NCBI RefSeq assembly: GCF_036324505.1
Contig: NC_086349.1
Coordinates: forward strand, 23,026,247 to 23,090,246
Source of the DNA: Eleginops maclovinus
Taxonomy: Eukaryota; Chordata; Actinopteri; Perciformes; Eleginopidae
Length of the DNA stretch: 64,000 nucleotides
Direction: 5' to 3'
Under the pieces are notes generated by a model, which was given only the letters and a program-made list of their open reading frames with translations, made no database searches and was not told the DNA's origin. This document shows positions 15,480 to 31,584 of this stretch, piece by piece; within the stretch, counting starts at the first letter, position 1, and every line of letters begins with the position of its first letter. Made by a program: the position numbers and the translations under genes.

Positions 15480-16006
15480 CATGCAACATCCGTCCAAAAA
15501 AAAGGTCACAAGCCTGTGGGGGCAGTGCTATGATCTGGGGGTGCTGCAGTTGGTCTGGTCTAGGTTCAGCAGTGTGCCCAAAGAATGAGGTCAGCTGACT
15601 ACCTGAATATACTGAAGGACCAGGTTATTCCATCCATGGATTCTTTCTTCCCTGATGGCACGGGCATGTTCCAAGATGACGATGCCAGGATCCATCGGGC
15701 TCAGATTGTGAAAGAGTGGTTCAGGGAGCGTGAGACATCATTTTCACACATGGATTGGCCCCCACAGAGTCCAGACCTGAACCCGATGGAGAATCTTTGG
15801 GATGTGCTGGAGAAGACTTTGCACAGTGGTCCGAATCTCCCGTCATCAAGACAAGATCTTAAAAAAATGAATGCAAGACAGAAATAAATGTTGTGACGTT
15901 GCAGAAGCTTGTGGAAACGATGCCACAGCGACTGCGTGCCGTAATCAAAGCTAAAGGCGGCCCAACGAATATTAGAAAGTGTGACCTTTTTTTTTGCCAG
16001 GCAGTG
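15480..16006 (+). mobile_element. Tc1/mariner-like element, 5'-truncated, transposase remnant
   Basis: The frame near 15585-15887 reads [18 protein letters not shown], then [20 protein letters not shown], the C-terminal catalytic region of Tc1-family transposases. The DD(34)E second Asp is in the SPDLNP motif and the Glu in MENLW. The frame ends at 15887, and fragments of the family sequence continue to a terminal repeat TTTTTTTTGCCAGGCAGTG ending at 16006 and followed by TA. Upstream the HTH region and left terminus are missing or unrecognisable; 15,490-15,590 retains the ACGGSAMIWGC stretch in a shifted frame. Inactive. Confidence 0.85.
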
Positions 16007-16009
16007 TAT

Positions 16010-17160
16010 GATGCTACAGTGTAAAAACACGATTTCTATGGCAAAAACTCCACTTAAACGTGCATAACTTATTTTGGCCGCTTGATGCAGCAGAAACAGG
16101 CTGTAAACAACACTGACAGTGTCATCACCCTGAAGGAGAAGTTGTTAGCAAACTGTTGGTATAATACACACCAAGCCCTGACAGAGAAAGAAACAGTAAC
16201 ATTTATCTGGAGTCTTGTCCAGTCCAACTTTAACAGTTTTGCACAAACGATATTGTTGTATAATATACAAACAATAAAGCTATAATGTCTTTGTAAAAAC
16301 AAGTAGAAGAAAGTGAACCTTTGCATGCACAAAAACCTAAATACAGTGTTACAAAAGTGAAAGGTTTCGTAACGCAGTGATGTAATGCATTACTAATTAC
16401 ATTTGGGTCATATTATACCCGTTATAATTCTCAGTATCGCAGTTACAACACATTTCAACTGGAAATTAAGTGATGTTTCGTTTTTTAACATTGAGAGACA
16501 TTCAGACACCAGAAAAAAAAACGATTGTGCGGGTAGATTAGAAACTCACCCAGTACGCCTATTTACGATTGGTTAAGATGGTTGCAGAAACAGAGTCCAC
16601 TTTTGTGAGATCGAGAGCTGCAGACTCCGAGAAAAGAAGAAATACAGAAGACAGGAGCGCAGTCAAGCCAAAAGAACACTGCAACACTGCTTAAATAACA
16701 CACTACAGGAAAGGGAAATCCCACACAACACAATAGGGCCCCTTGAATGAAAAGTACTTTCCAAAAGGAAGCGAATGTGTTCATATTTAGTGTATAGTCA
16801 ACATCATGCAACGTTAACCCTAACCCTTCCCTATACATTCATCCCTATATTAACTTTATCAATATTTGGATTTGTTTTACGTAACATTTTGTGTGTCTCT
16901 GTTAAGCTAAACATTTCCCATTAAACATCAGTTTTTTCCACTTTTGCTTTCTGATACAGGAGGAGATCATTTACTCTTTTTATTATAGGCAAAAACTAAA
17001 TACAAGAAGGTCAATTGGGCTATATTCCTAAAGATAAACCCTACATTACGTTTTCAGGAGTCATATAATCACTGTTTGATTTCTGTTTTTATTTACTTAT
17101 CTTTTTCAATATATCTGATATCTGTGCTTAGGATAGTGGAGTAATTATGACCCCACCCTC
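16010..17160. other. Intergenic, no gene seen
   Basis: AT-rich DNA between the Tc1 remnant and the promoter of the 17-kb gene. No spliced coding signal or recognisable repeat was found. Confidence 0.45.
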
Positions 17161-17164
17161 TAAA

Positions 17165-17199
17165 TTTCCTTTCACTTTCATTTTGAGGTCTTTATAAAG
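17165..17199 (+). promoter_or_regulatory. ISRE-like element plus TATA box
   Basis: TTTCCTTTCACTTTC at 17165-17179 is, on the other strand, three GAAA units spaced as GAAAGTGAAAGGAAA. This fits the interferon-stimulated response element core GAAANNGAAA bound by IRF/ISGF3. A TATA box (TTTATAAAG, 17191-17199) follows, and transcription would start near 17,222. The compact ISRE-TATA arrangement is typical of fish interferon-induced genes. Induction itself is inferred. Confidence 0.65.
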
Positions 17200-17523
17200 A
17201 CATTGGTTGCATTATTTCAGTTCACTTCTTGCTCTCTCATTTACACAGAGCTCCTTCACATCAAGCAGACTCCTCCAGGTAAGTCATCTACTGTGTAAAG
17301 TGTATTATGCTAACTAAATGTATCCATGTTTGTGGTAGGATTTGTTTCCCACAATTTAAACCAATTTGTGATTTATATTTTTGCTGTTTGCGTTTAATTC
17401 AGAACTGAATAATACATTGTTTCCCCTAATCTAATATCTAATATATTTGTATTTCCATTTTTACCTCTAATCTGCTGCCAACATTTCCTCTTTCCTTTTC
17501 AGAGAGAAACATTTACCGTCAGG

Positions 17524-18371
17524 ATGCCAGGTAGGCAAACATCGTCTTTAAGTGCATTCTTCCATCGAAGAAATATAATATATTTAGGATTAACAGTTTG
17601 TTGATGTCTAACTTTGGTCAAACAAAGAACTTTGCATCTCATTGTAGACGTGACATTAATTCAGTCTATTAATCTGGAGATTTAGAAATGAAAGCACTTA
17701 TTTTCATGTGACTGCAGAGTTCAGAAGATTAACTTGTTAATTACAATGAAATTCAGGATTTACAAGTTAATGTTTTATTACAAATGTTGTAACACTAAGA
17801 GCATAAAGAGCATCTGAACTTATATTTGAATATGAGTTTCGTCTATAGAAAATAAAGATGTAATGCATGTCTCTTTGCTCTTGCAGTGGTGAAAGGTGGT
17901 GCCGAAATCACTTCTGGTGCATCTGGAATATTGAAGATGATAGACACCTTTGACCGGCCTGGCGAGGCTTTTGCTAAAGGTGCCTATGCAGGTACAGACG
18001 TATATGCAGTTGGACTTGAGGATAAACCTGGTAAACGTATCCCCAAGGCCGGAGTTTCCGTATCTGCAGGAGTGGGTCATGCACGAGCTGAGTGGAGCGT
18101 TTTTGAGGCTGAGGCCAAAGGGCCCAATGCCAGTGCTGGAGCGGGAGCATCTGCAGGTAATCTCAGTGCCAAAGCCTTCGCCAGAGCAGAAGTGGCCAGT
18201 GCTACAGCCTTCGCTGGTCCGGTGAAAGCTACAGTCGGTCTGTCAGCAGACACTGGTGTGAGTGTTGGTGCTAATGGTGTAGAGGCAAAGATTCTGGGAA
18301 CAGGCTTTTCCTTTGGCAGTAAAATGGGCTTTTCTTTGTTCGGCAGTGGGTTTGAGATTGAATTATGGTAG
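17524..18371 (+). CDS. Unrecognised Ala/Gly/Ser-rich protein, probable interferon-inducible gene
   Basis: Three exons: non-coding about 17222-17278 (ends CTCCAG then gtaagt), 17503-17530 with the ATG at 17524, and 17887-18371. Coding joins are 17524-17530 and 17887-18371: 492 bases, 163 residues. Splicing joins ATGCCAG to TGGTG, giving MPVVKGGAEITSGASGILKM. The N-terminal third (to about residue 55) has mixed polarity (DTFDRPGEAFAKGAYAG, LEDKPGKRIPKAGVS). The rest is rich in Ala, Gly, Ser and Val with alternating small and polar residues, suggesting beta strands, and ends GSKMGFSLFGSGFEIELW. There is no signal peptide, transmembrane helix, cysteine or known catalytic motif. Polyadenylation signals lie at about 18476 and 18628. 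The small size, short introns and ISRE-like promoter suggest an innate-immune effector; the biochemical role is unknown. Confidence 0.8.
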
Positions 18372-18509
18372 ACCGTAATGACGATGATCGACTCTCTTAT
18401 CCAATTATTTGACGTGTTCATAATTAAGACTTGTTTGTGGAAATGTATGTTTTCACTTCAGATTTAAGATATTTGAATAAAAGATGTGTACTGTTTAAGT
18501 CCAACAAAG

Positions 18510-19840
18510 AGTGATACAGTGAGAGAAAATGTACTGAAATACAGTGCAAAATGATTGCTCCTTTTCCTGCCAACAACATCATGTTATGTCACTGCCTTCC
18601 AATCAACTTCATCAGTTTGTTGACAATAAACTCCTCTGACACTCAAGCAATGTTTCTTTACTTCTTTTTTTCGGTTGCGTTACTAAACACAAAGAAAGTT
18701 AATGAAACGGATGCAGTTTTGCACAATAAATACTATATTTTATATATAAAGTTATAATATTTTTGTTAAACATATTTGCAAAACATTGAGTCAAATGATA
18801 AATGTCGTATGTAATCATGTTCAATTAGTATGGATAATTAGCAGGATATCTGTTCATTATCAGATGCAGACTTTGTTTCAATTGATTCACAGCCTGTTAT
18901 GCTAGCTGTTAAAAAATAATTCATGCACAGCTTTGTGTTAATGTAAGCATTTATTTTAGTATAGTTTTTTTACTTATCATATAGTAGTCATACTATAGTA
19001 ATTGCCAGTTTAAGAACCTGAATAGTTTTAAATGTGTTATGATCAGATAATTAACCTGAAATCCAGACATACCAACTACACGTTATGCAGTCATCGCTTT
19101 TGTCTGAAGATGTAAGAACCACTATTTACTGGTTGAAAAGGCACATGGGCGACGATAGGCGTCAGAAAGGGTCTTCACGGTATCTGCACTATTGAAGAAG
19201 AAATTGAATGACTTTTATAAACCTCTTAAAAGGAAGAAACATTAACTGTAACCGTGTCAAATCCAAATCAATCAATTAGACTGCAGAGAACAACATTACT
19301 GAGATTCCCTGAATTTTGATAACTGAAATATTTGGGTTTCTCTTCCCCAAAGAAATAGGTTCAAATCAAATAAGTATTAGATGTTTTGGAAATTGCATAA
19401 TCGAATAAATTAAATGCTACTACAATTTCAGACTTTGTTATACTTGAATATGAAACTAATTATTGTATTATTAGTTTCATATTCTACCTATGACTTAATT
19501 TTTTAAAAGTCATAATTAAATATGTGTTTGATCAGTATGATTTAAGAAGACGTGGTAGGTGAATACAACATGTACCGGTAATGTTTGAGGAATTATGGAC
19601 AGAAGCTTTGCATTAGATTAAACCCATCTGAGGTTTTTTATTATCTGGATTAGTTTACAAAATAACCAAAGTAAGTTCATACAGTACTGCATTGAGCTGA
19701 ATGATGTACAGACATTTATTACACAAAGAAATGATAAAAGTTTGTTTTTCATTCAGTTTATATTTCCTATAGAAAGCTTTCTACAACAGAATTGCACGAG
19801 GCAGAAACACACAGGGACACTCGGACGTAAAAATGTTCTC
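18510..19840. other. Intergenic, no gene seen
   Basis: AT-rich spacer between the 3' end of the 17-kb gene and the 3' end of hsd17b10; the two genes are convergent. No gene or repeat recognised. Confidence 0.45.
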
Positions 19841-19846
19841 CTGATC

Positions 19847-23730
<3,884 letters not shown>

Positions 23731-23851
23731 GTTGGTTTGTGATTCTTCTTCTTCTTCGTCTTTTTCTGCTGCTTCTTCTTCGTGAGTTGTTTTGGCAGTT
23801 GGCCCACAACGCCCCCAACTGGTTACTTAGATGAGTTCGGCTCAGAACTGA

Positions 23852-23852
<1 letters not shown>

Positions 23853-23900
<48 letters not shown>
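23853..23900. repeat. AAT trinucleotide microsatellite
   Basis: Runs of AAT about 150 bases upstream of the hsd17b10 start codon, so in its promoter-proximal flank. Confidence 0.9.
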
Positions 23901-23903
<3 letters not shown>

Positions 23904-23939
23904 GAACTAAAATAATAAAATCCAACTAAATATGAAGAC

Positions 23940-25700
23940 AAAAATATAACTAAAAATGAACAAAATAGGTTAAATTAAATATATGTGTTTATGTCAATTC
24001 AACGGAAATGTTTAAGTAAAAGTTCAATAGAAACTAAATTGAAAACATGAAACAACGTTAAATAGAATAAGGATTCAATTAAAATAACCATACAAATATA
24101 ATATTGAATAAATTAAAGTATAACAATGTTAATTAAATAAAATTCAAATTGACTAAAATGGCAAACATGTAATAAATAAAATACATATAAAAGTATGAAA
24201 GAAATATGATAGAAGTAATTGAATAAAATTAAAGAAATTCAAAATAACTGACAAATAAATAAATAGCAAAAAACATTGTATAATGAAATAACACTAACCA
24301 TATCCAAGAACACAAAATAGATATTCTACAATTAATCATTAAACATGGTAAGCCTTCCTGTATCGTCTGTTCCTATTGCAAATGATGTGCTGCACTTTAA
24401 TCCTGTACAACCTTCATAGTATTTGGAATTAGAGTTTCATATGCAAAGCATTTTGTCAAATAAAAAAGAGAAACGCTAACAAAAAAGAAAAATATGTTGT
24501 TGGTTGAATTTTAGAGCTGAGATTGTTTTAAAGGGGTGTGACCAACTTGGACCTTATTTAACCAATCAGTGAGTCTTTGAGGGAACAACCCACAGGTGAT
24601 ATCCAATCACAGCAGCTCTACTACAGGAGGTTATATGCCCGGTGTTTAAACATTAGACAAAGTAATAGTCATGCATTAAAAACAGCGTACTTGGTTTAAA
24701 GTACACATGCATTAAAATGTCCTAAAAATAAAACAGCTCATTGAGAATGGAAACTTATTTCATTATACATTTTACAGAATTACAATCCTTGATGCATTAA
24801 TCCCTCCTTATATCTATACACTGTTGGATAGCTTGTGATTTGCCCCCAAATGATTAATAGTCTTAACTGAAATATTTAGTATTAAATCATCTTGTAGGTG
24901 TTGATTATAATTCATAGTATTCATCTGAAATAGCAAGGCAACTATTAAAACAGTTCAAATTGAAGGGGTTATGTAAAGTAGTAGAACATGTCAACACTTC
25001 CTTGCAGAAATGAATCCTTTTGACTCGCTCAGGATAAAAACTCCCCCAAAAATAAACCCAAAAGGACAAAACACACAAAAACATTCATTTATCTCGTTTA
25101 TTTCAAAATGGATGCAAAAATACAACATTTAACATAAATAAATATTGGATATTTTAGCCTTAAAGGTTAATCCTGATTTCAGGGACCAATTCATCTACTT
25201 CCAAACTGAATCAAAGAGCGAATGAAATTTAGCATTGGGCAGCTTTGATTCATTCGTTGACAGAAATGTGCCTTTCTTATATAAATTAATGCTTTCAGTC
25301 ATTTTAAAACAAAAAGTATAATTCTCTGATTGCAGCTTTACCAATATCAGGCTCTGCCCCTTCTTATATAATATTTGGGGGTTTAAGATTGATTACAAAC
25401 ACCAACCTAATCCATGTAATAATCTGCAGAATAATCTGGAATGTCGCAGCTCTAATACAGTTTAATATCACAGAGGAGAGTTTTGAGAAGCTGAAACAAT
25501 TGTTGCTTAAACAAAATGATTCCTGTTATTTAGATATCACAATAACTGCAGAAGAATTTGTCAAGTAAATTAGAAAAAATGACAAAAAACTAATCCTGCA
25601 AAACACATTTTTTCTCAGAATCTATCCATCTATTAGCTTAGCTAACAAATGCAAAAAGGGAAAGGACGTAAAGGTCTTCACGCACTGCAGGAGCGGGTTA
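23940..25700. other. AT-rich intergenic, no gene seen
   Basis: Strongly AT-rich, with many degenerate AATAAA-like stretches from 23,940 to 24,340. No coding or RNA gene recognised up to the first let-7 hairpin. Confidence 0.45.
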
Positions 25701-25707
25701 TTCTGCC

Positions 25708-25808
25708 GCGTTGTGGAAGGCAGTAAGTTGTACAGTTGTATCTCCGAAATAGGGGTTGAAATATCCCACACCCCACAACAACACAACGTACTACCTCAGC
25801 ACAGCGCA
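25708..25808 (-). ncRNA. let-7 family microRNA hairpin (let-7h / miR-98-like)
   Basis: On the minus strand the 22-base mature 5p arm occupies 25798-25777 and begins TGAGGTAGTACGTTGTG, carrying the let-7 seed GAGGTAG. The paired arm at 25738-25716 reads CAACTGTACAACTTACTGCC. The loop contains GTGGGGTGTGGGATATT, closely like human mir-98. The mature differs from the zebrafish let-7h sequence, as remembered, at position 11 (C for A). The second let-7 hairpin is about 230 bases downstream in transcription coordinates reversed (26058-25975), so both probably share one primary transcript. Confidence 0.85.
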
Positions 25809-25974
25809 GCTACAGACACACACCAGCCGAATGAAACCAGCAGAATTAAATCAACGTAATCTTGGAGCGGCGCTCGTCAACCGATGGCAACAGAGGCTTC
25901 AGTCACCGTGGCAACTGAATGCAAGATTCTGATAGGCTGACGGCGGCCCCCATCATGGAGATGATGGTTTAGGT

Positions 25975-26060
25975 TGCCGTGAGAAAGACAGTAGGCTGTA
26001 TAGTTATCTCCCAGATCTGGTGTGATCCTAAAACTATACAAACTACTACCTCATCCCACA
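25975..26060 (-). ncRNA. let-7 family microRNA hairpin (let-7g / let-7f-2-like)
   Basis: Minus-strand mature 5p arm at 26053-26032, beginning TGAGGTAGTAGTTTGTATAG. The star arm at 26003-25983 reads CTATACAGCCTACTGTCTTT. The loop TTTTAGGATCACACC and the flanking CTGTGGGA/TCTCACGG pairing closely match the human let-7f-2 precursor. The mature has T rather than A at position 12, matching what I remember of zebrafish let-7g. It post-transcriptionally represses mRNAs with CTACCTC sites. It is transcribed before the 25,7xx hairpin. Confidence 0.9.
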
Positions 26061-26229
26061 GCTCCCCCTTCTTCTCTGGAGACAAAAATCATTTAAATAC
26101 ATTTACATTTACTCCTTTTATTTACAATAGCAAATAAATATGTCCCCCATTTAAAGTAGTCATTGATTCCGATGGTTATTTTCCAAAATTAACATAGAAA
26201 TTAATTTAAAAAGCATTAAAAAAGGGTAG

Positions 26230-26765
26230 CAGTGGATGGTGGAAGCAGCAAAACATATTTTGGAGTGGTTAAAAAAAATCTGTATTCATTTTAATCTAAA
26301 TTTCATTCGATTATTTTCACTGATATACCTTGTAACTTCCGACATGGAATTATATCCTATATATATGCTATTGTTAAAAGCCACCAGACACCATTGACAA
26401 AAATAGACACCCCTTTGAACACCAAAGTCACACAACACAAGCAAACTCACTGATGAACACAATGACTGATTAGCAAATCCTGTGTTTCAAAAGGGTACAA
26501 ATGACTTGTATTGTTAGTGTTCGAGTCTGGAGAGTCTGGAGGCTCCAAGAAAGAAATAATGGCTTTAATTGCCTGTGAGAAAGGGCAGTCTGAAACAAAG
26601 TAAAGCAGTACAAATATTCTAAATATAGTATACACTTTCAAAAGGGAGTCTGTTTTTTCTAATGCCTCCACAGCAGTACATAGATCTGCTTTTACTGTGG
26701 TCTGCTTCTCCAAAGTGGGGGCGTGCGGACCACCATCTACTGTAGGTAACACATCAACTATGGAT
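26230..26765. repeat. Diverged interspersed repeat
   Basis: Blocks AGCAAAACATATTT, AGCCACCAGAC and CCATCTACTGTAGGTAACA recur in the same order at 34,670-34,840 inside fam120c. The open frame at 26447-26752 on the minus strand lies inside this repeat and is not taken as a gene. Confidence 0.5.
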
Positions 26766-27529
26766 TAGTAATCTTAAAACCTCACTTATGAATTTAAAAA
26801 TCTGAACCACTTATAATACGTTTTCAATATAACATATTTATACATTGTATTGAAATATGGATTTAAACTATACATTATTCGTTAACCTCTTTTACAGATT
26901 AAAAGCTTTTGATATTAATCCCTTTCATTCATTTATTCAAACATTCCTATTCATCTAAATTTAAACTGGCTCTCTATTATTCCAAATGCTTTTTACATGA
27001 TCTGTGTAGTTTCTGTTAAAACATATCTGACAAGGAGGACAGTAGTGATAGAATAAATATGTCAGAGAACAGAAAAGGTGACCAATCCTGCAGAGAAATA
27101 TTCAGCCTACTTATCAAGATGCTTCCTCTCCTTGAGGGGGGTCTTCAGGGGCAGACCTGGGGGACAAAAACAACATAAAACATGCTATAAAAAGGTGCAG
27201 GACATGACGAGCTGGCCTCACCACCAACGCACATCCAGCAGCAATCAATGAGCCACCGCTAACACGGTCTGCTGGTAGCTAGTACCCTCAATCAGGTGAG
27301 GCTAACAGGCTAACCTGGACACCTTCACAGCCTTACAAGCTCTTTAGCTGCTAAGCAAATAAACATGTATTAACATTAACAATACATCCATTAAATGAGT
27401 AAGAATAAAAAACCTGTTCGAGGGTGGTTAATTTAGCTTTTAAATGCAGCAGCAGCCTTGGAAGTCAGCTAGCCAGCTAAGCTAGCCCAACAGTGTTAAC
27501 TAGCTGACAGCTAGCAGGAATTGGCGGTT

Positions 27530-27770
27530 CTCGACCTCCCGGTCCTCCCGCCCCGCTGTCACATCCTCCGGCCCCGCTTCCTCCTTCTTCTTCTTCTGCT
27601 GCTGCTGCTGCTGCCGGGGTTCCTGTGGCTGGTTCGTCTGGATCAGAACCGTTTAGCGATGTGAGGCTCGCAGCTGACGTTACCCGTACAAGGTACCGAC
27701 ATTTCTGAGCAGAGTATCGCAGCGAAATGTTTCGATGCCTCGCTACACCACGCCAAAAAGCACGTGACCA
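27530..27770 (-). promoter_or_regulatory. CpG-rich segment, likely promoter of the let-7 primary transcript
   Basis: A GC- and CpG-rich island in otherwise AT-rich DNA, 1.5 kb upstream of the first let-7 hairpin on the minus strand. It includes a CTG/CAG run (27597-27615) and TCTTCTTCTTC. Just downstream, TTGTCCCCCAG precedes GTCTGCCCCTGAAGACC near 27160, which could be a splice acceptor of a non-coding host transcript. No coding start fits. Assigned by position and composition only; a divergent plus-strand transcript is also possible. Confidence 0.4.
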
Positions 27771-28059
27771 ACCCCTGAAAACGAGGCCTAGTGACGTCCA
27801 CGCTTAGTGTCAGAGAGGATTTTTGTTTTATTCAATTTAAGAATATAATAATAAATAACCATTTAAAATTGATGGATTTGATACATCTTGATATAGAACT
27901 GGATTGGGTTGGAATTATTATCATCATATAGTGTTATACTTATATATCGAAGAACTACACAAAATACAGCCAATTTTAATATCATACTGTTGTAAATCTC
28001 TAGGCCCTAGATAAAGGAAGTACAAGACCTAAAGACTTTAAAAAATTAAGTGTGTTGGA

Positions 28060-28310
28060 AATGAAATACTGTTGTAATGTACAAGTACCTCAAAATTGTA
28101 CTTAAGTACTTGAGTAGGTGTAACTTTCCACCATTGATATTTTATATTATTGGATAAGATGAAGATGATGAAGATTCAACTTATTGTCATTGCACAGAGT
28201 ACAAGTACTAGACAACGAAATGCGGTCTCTGCATTTGACCCATCCTAGTGTTAGGAGCAGTGGGCTGCCATTATGTACGGCGCCCGGGAGCAGTGTAGGT
28301 AACCAGTGTA
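28060..28310. repeat. Interspersed fish repeats
   Basis: 28075-28135 has the ACTTAAGTACTTGAGTA and TAACTTTCCACCATTG pattern, recurring in diverged form near 52,620-52,750 and 62,815-62,950. 28180-28310 has ACGAAATGCGGTCTCTGCAT and GGAGCAGTGGGCTGCC, a common fish repeat module. Classes not assigned. Confidence 0.5.
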
Positions 28311-28399
28311 TTTTACTTGCTTACTATTTCTACTGAATTATTGTGTTTTTGATACTTTTCGTTGTTCATGCAATTCAAGTTATTGTTGCATTTCTTTTA

Positions 28400-31300
28400 T
28401 AACCATTGCAGTCATACTGATGTCCAATATGTTTTCAAAAACAAAGCTGAAAGTACATTTAAACATATTTCATTAAAAAAACCACAGAACACAAGATATA
28501 CTTTTTTTACTAAAAGAATAAATTTTATTTCAGCACTGTAAGTCATTTCCCAACCAGTACAAACATGACTGCCATCTTTGTCTCTTTCTGAACCTTTCCT
28601 CCCCTCCCTCTGTGAGATCAGACCACCAACAGCCAGACAAAAAAAAAAAAAAAAAAGCTTTCTTTTTTCTCGTCTTTCCACAAACAGTCCGGTGCTTCCA
28701 TAATGCTAACAATGATGACAAATTATACCGACCATAATTATAACAGCAATAATGATGATAATATTTCTATAACAATAATATTATGGATAAATTTAACCCT
28801 TTTCGTTGCACAAGTAGTTTTTGGTGGATACTGTAGCACATGCATTGGTACATTTGCGGCTAAGGGCCCAATTGTGACAAAAACAAAGAAAAAAGAGCCA
28901 ATAATGGTCAACGTTGACCTCTTTTTGGGACTCCATTGGAGGAGAGGGATTATACTGGAGCTTGGGGGGCTGTTGAGGGAGGGTGTGGCAGTGTAGAGAG
29001 AGACAGACATATTAGGGACCTTTATTCAAACTGGACAAAATGCTGTGAGAATCCTGCAAATAGATCAGAACAGGTACAACACAGCCGATGACCCCTTTCC
29101 ACATTCTGTATGACAGACAATAACACTGTTTGACTTCTACAATACAACATAGCACACTTATATTCTTCTGGGACTTTTGGTTCTCTTTAACATTGTCGAG
29201 CTCCTCAGAGGCGCTCCCATTTGTGTCGGCTGTGAGGCAAGATGCCTTTATTATCCGCTGGACAACTCTTATCATTTCAGTGAGAAAGAAGGTGAATTTT
29301 CCTCATGACACTTCGACTGAGAACAAGAAGATCGGGGAATTTTTTTTTTTATAGGGAAGCTTTGGCAATTGATAGCAATTTGATCTAATTTCCTCAAAAA
29401 AACAAAAAATCATAGTTGAATAAATAAAATGTTTAATAATAGTCACAATTTCCATAAACCGAGTCATGCAAAAAGTCACAAACAAAACAACTTTAGAAGG
29501 ACTTTCAAATTATACGCCTTTCTTGGAATTTTTGGTTTAGAAATGTTGCTCCATTTATGTAAATTATCAAAATGGAAGTATAATGTCACAGATTTAGATT
29601 TCAGATTTGTTCATAGATTAACCTCTAATCTATTAATTACCTCCATCAAGAAGGAAATGTTTTCAGATTGGTTTCTTTGTCCGCAGGTTAACAAAAAGGA
29701 ATAATGATCTGAATCTTGGTGTAAGGTGTAGTATGTCTAAGAATACGTTTATAAATGCCATGTATTTAGAGGCTAACTAATCTCAGATTTGTGTTTTGAG
29801 GAAAATCCAGCCACATTCAGCATATCCATGCCCACGTGTGAAGAGACTCAGTACAGCAAAAAGTTGCCCTTTCAATCCGAGTCTGGGCAGTTAAAGGCAA
29901 GTTTGAGAGAGCACTACAATTACATGTGAGAAAAATGCAAAAGAGGGCGCCAAAACCCCAGCGTGACTGAAAGCATATCTGCCAGATGTCGTTCCTTCCC
30001 GTGTATTAGTGTTGATCTGAGCGTGTGCAAACAGCCTGAATTCAGTCAATGAAGAAGTTACAAAAAGGCACGAGTGAGGAACAGGAGGGGTGATTTTACC
30101 CACAATGCCTAAAACCTGCCCACTCTCTCACTCACTGTCGAACAAACACTTCCTTCCTTTCCCTGTCTGTCTGCGTCTCCACGAAAACCCAGTGTTTTAG
30201 AAACACCGTTGCCTCACAGACTTGTCAGATAAATCACACGTGCTGTAATGTCATTTTATATATAATCATACTCATCGGAAAACGTGTTACTCGGGGGCAA
30301 ACCGTCGATGTCGGGGAGGGGGGGCTATGGGGTAGAGGGGATGCTAGGTGTACTTTGGTTCTCAGGTGTTTACAAGAGATGTTTCGCTGCTTTGTGCAAG
30401 TTCAGCTTAGATTGATAATGAGTCGACCACGAAATTGTTATCAGGGATATTATGAGAATCATAACATAGTGCAGACGACAATTTTCATTTTGAAAACGGG
30501 CAATATTTACTTACGTACATAATAAACGGTGGTCTAAAGATGCCATATAAAATACAGGTAAGGAAAATCGCAATCATTACAGTTCAAATCTCTAGGTTGG
30601 CTAAGCGTATTTCAGTACTAACTGAAGCAATGGTAGAAGGATTAGATTAGAAGATGTAATAACATTAAAAATAGTAAGAAAAAACACATTTGCACAATTG
30701 AATAAAACCGTTTTGATTTTTTTTTTCAGATTTTTTTTTCCAGACTCTGGCTAGATACATACAGAAACTGATTATCAACGTTAATATAACCTTTACTGTT
30801 AGTTGGGTTGATTAAGGGGCGGGGCAGCCCAAAGAGAAAAAAAACAGCCAATAGAAACGGTCCTAAAGGGGCTAAAAGGAGAGGCAGAGAGGGAGGCGAT
30901 AAGAGTGAAAGAGAGAACTTAAATTGGACTGGAGGGGTAACCTGTGTAAAGTGTGTGTGTGTGTCACTGCAGATTTAAATCAGTGGCCATGTTGGGTGGG
31001 TGGGTGTGTGTGTGTATGCATGTAGACTATGAGGAAGATAAGGGGGCATTAAAGAGAAGAAGTGAATGAACTTTTAAGGGAGAGTAGGAGGGGGGGGCGA
31101 GAAAAAGTGTAATAGCAGGGGGGGGGCGGGGTTAGGATAACAAGCATAAAAATCACTGATCAAATATCTATCGAACTAAAACAGACAAGGACGAGAGAGG
31201 GACACTACATCATGTATTGTGTTGACTTTTTTTAAAAATCTGTACTAGCTACTGTGTAACTCAGGGTTTAACATCTATGTATGTGTGTGGTCATGTGTGT

Positions 31301-31546
31301 GCAAGTGTGTATATATGGTTGTGTTTTTCATGGCATTTGTTTTTAAATCCGTCCATGCAAACTTGAAAATGTGGCATTTCTTTTTTAAAGACTCAGTAGA
31401 ATGTGTTACCAAAAAATGACCTCTGATGAACTGACGAGCACTCCACTGGGAACTGAAACTGCACAAAATCACTTCAGCACAAAAGCAGAGAGAATGCAGC
31501 TGGTAACAAATGCAACTGAATACCTGTATGTGTGTGTTTTGTTTGA

Positions 31547-31584
<38 letters not shown>

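Noticed and set aside
26447..26752. 101-codon minus-strand frame as a possible gene
   Set aside because: Lies inside a repeat also present at 34.7 kb; no domain or splice support.
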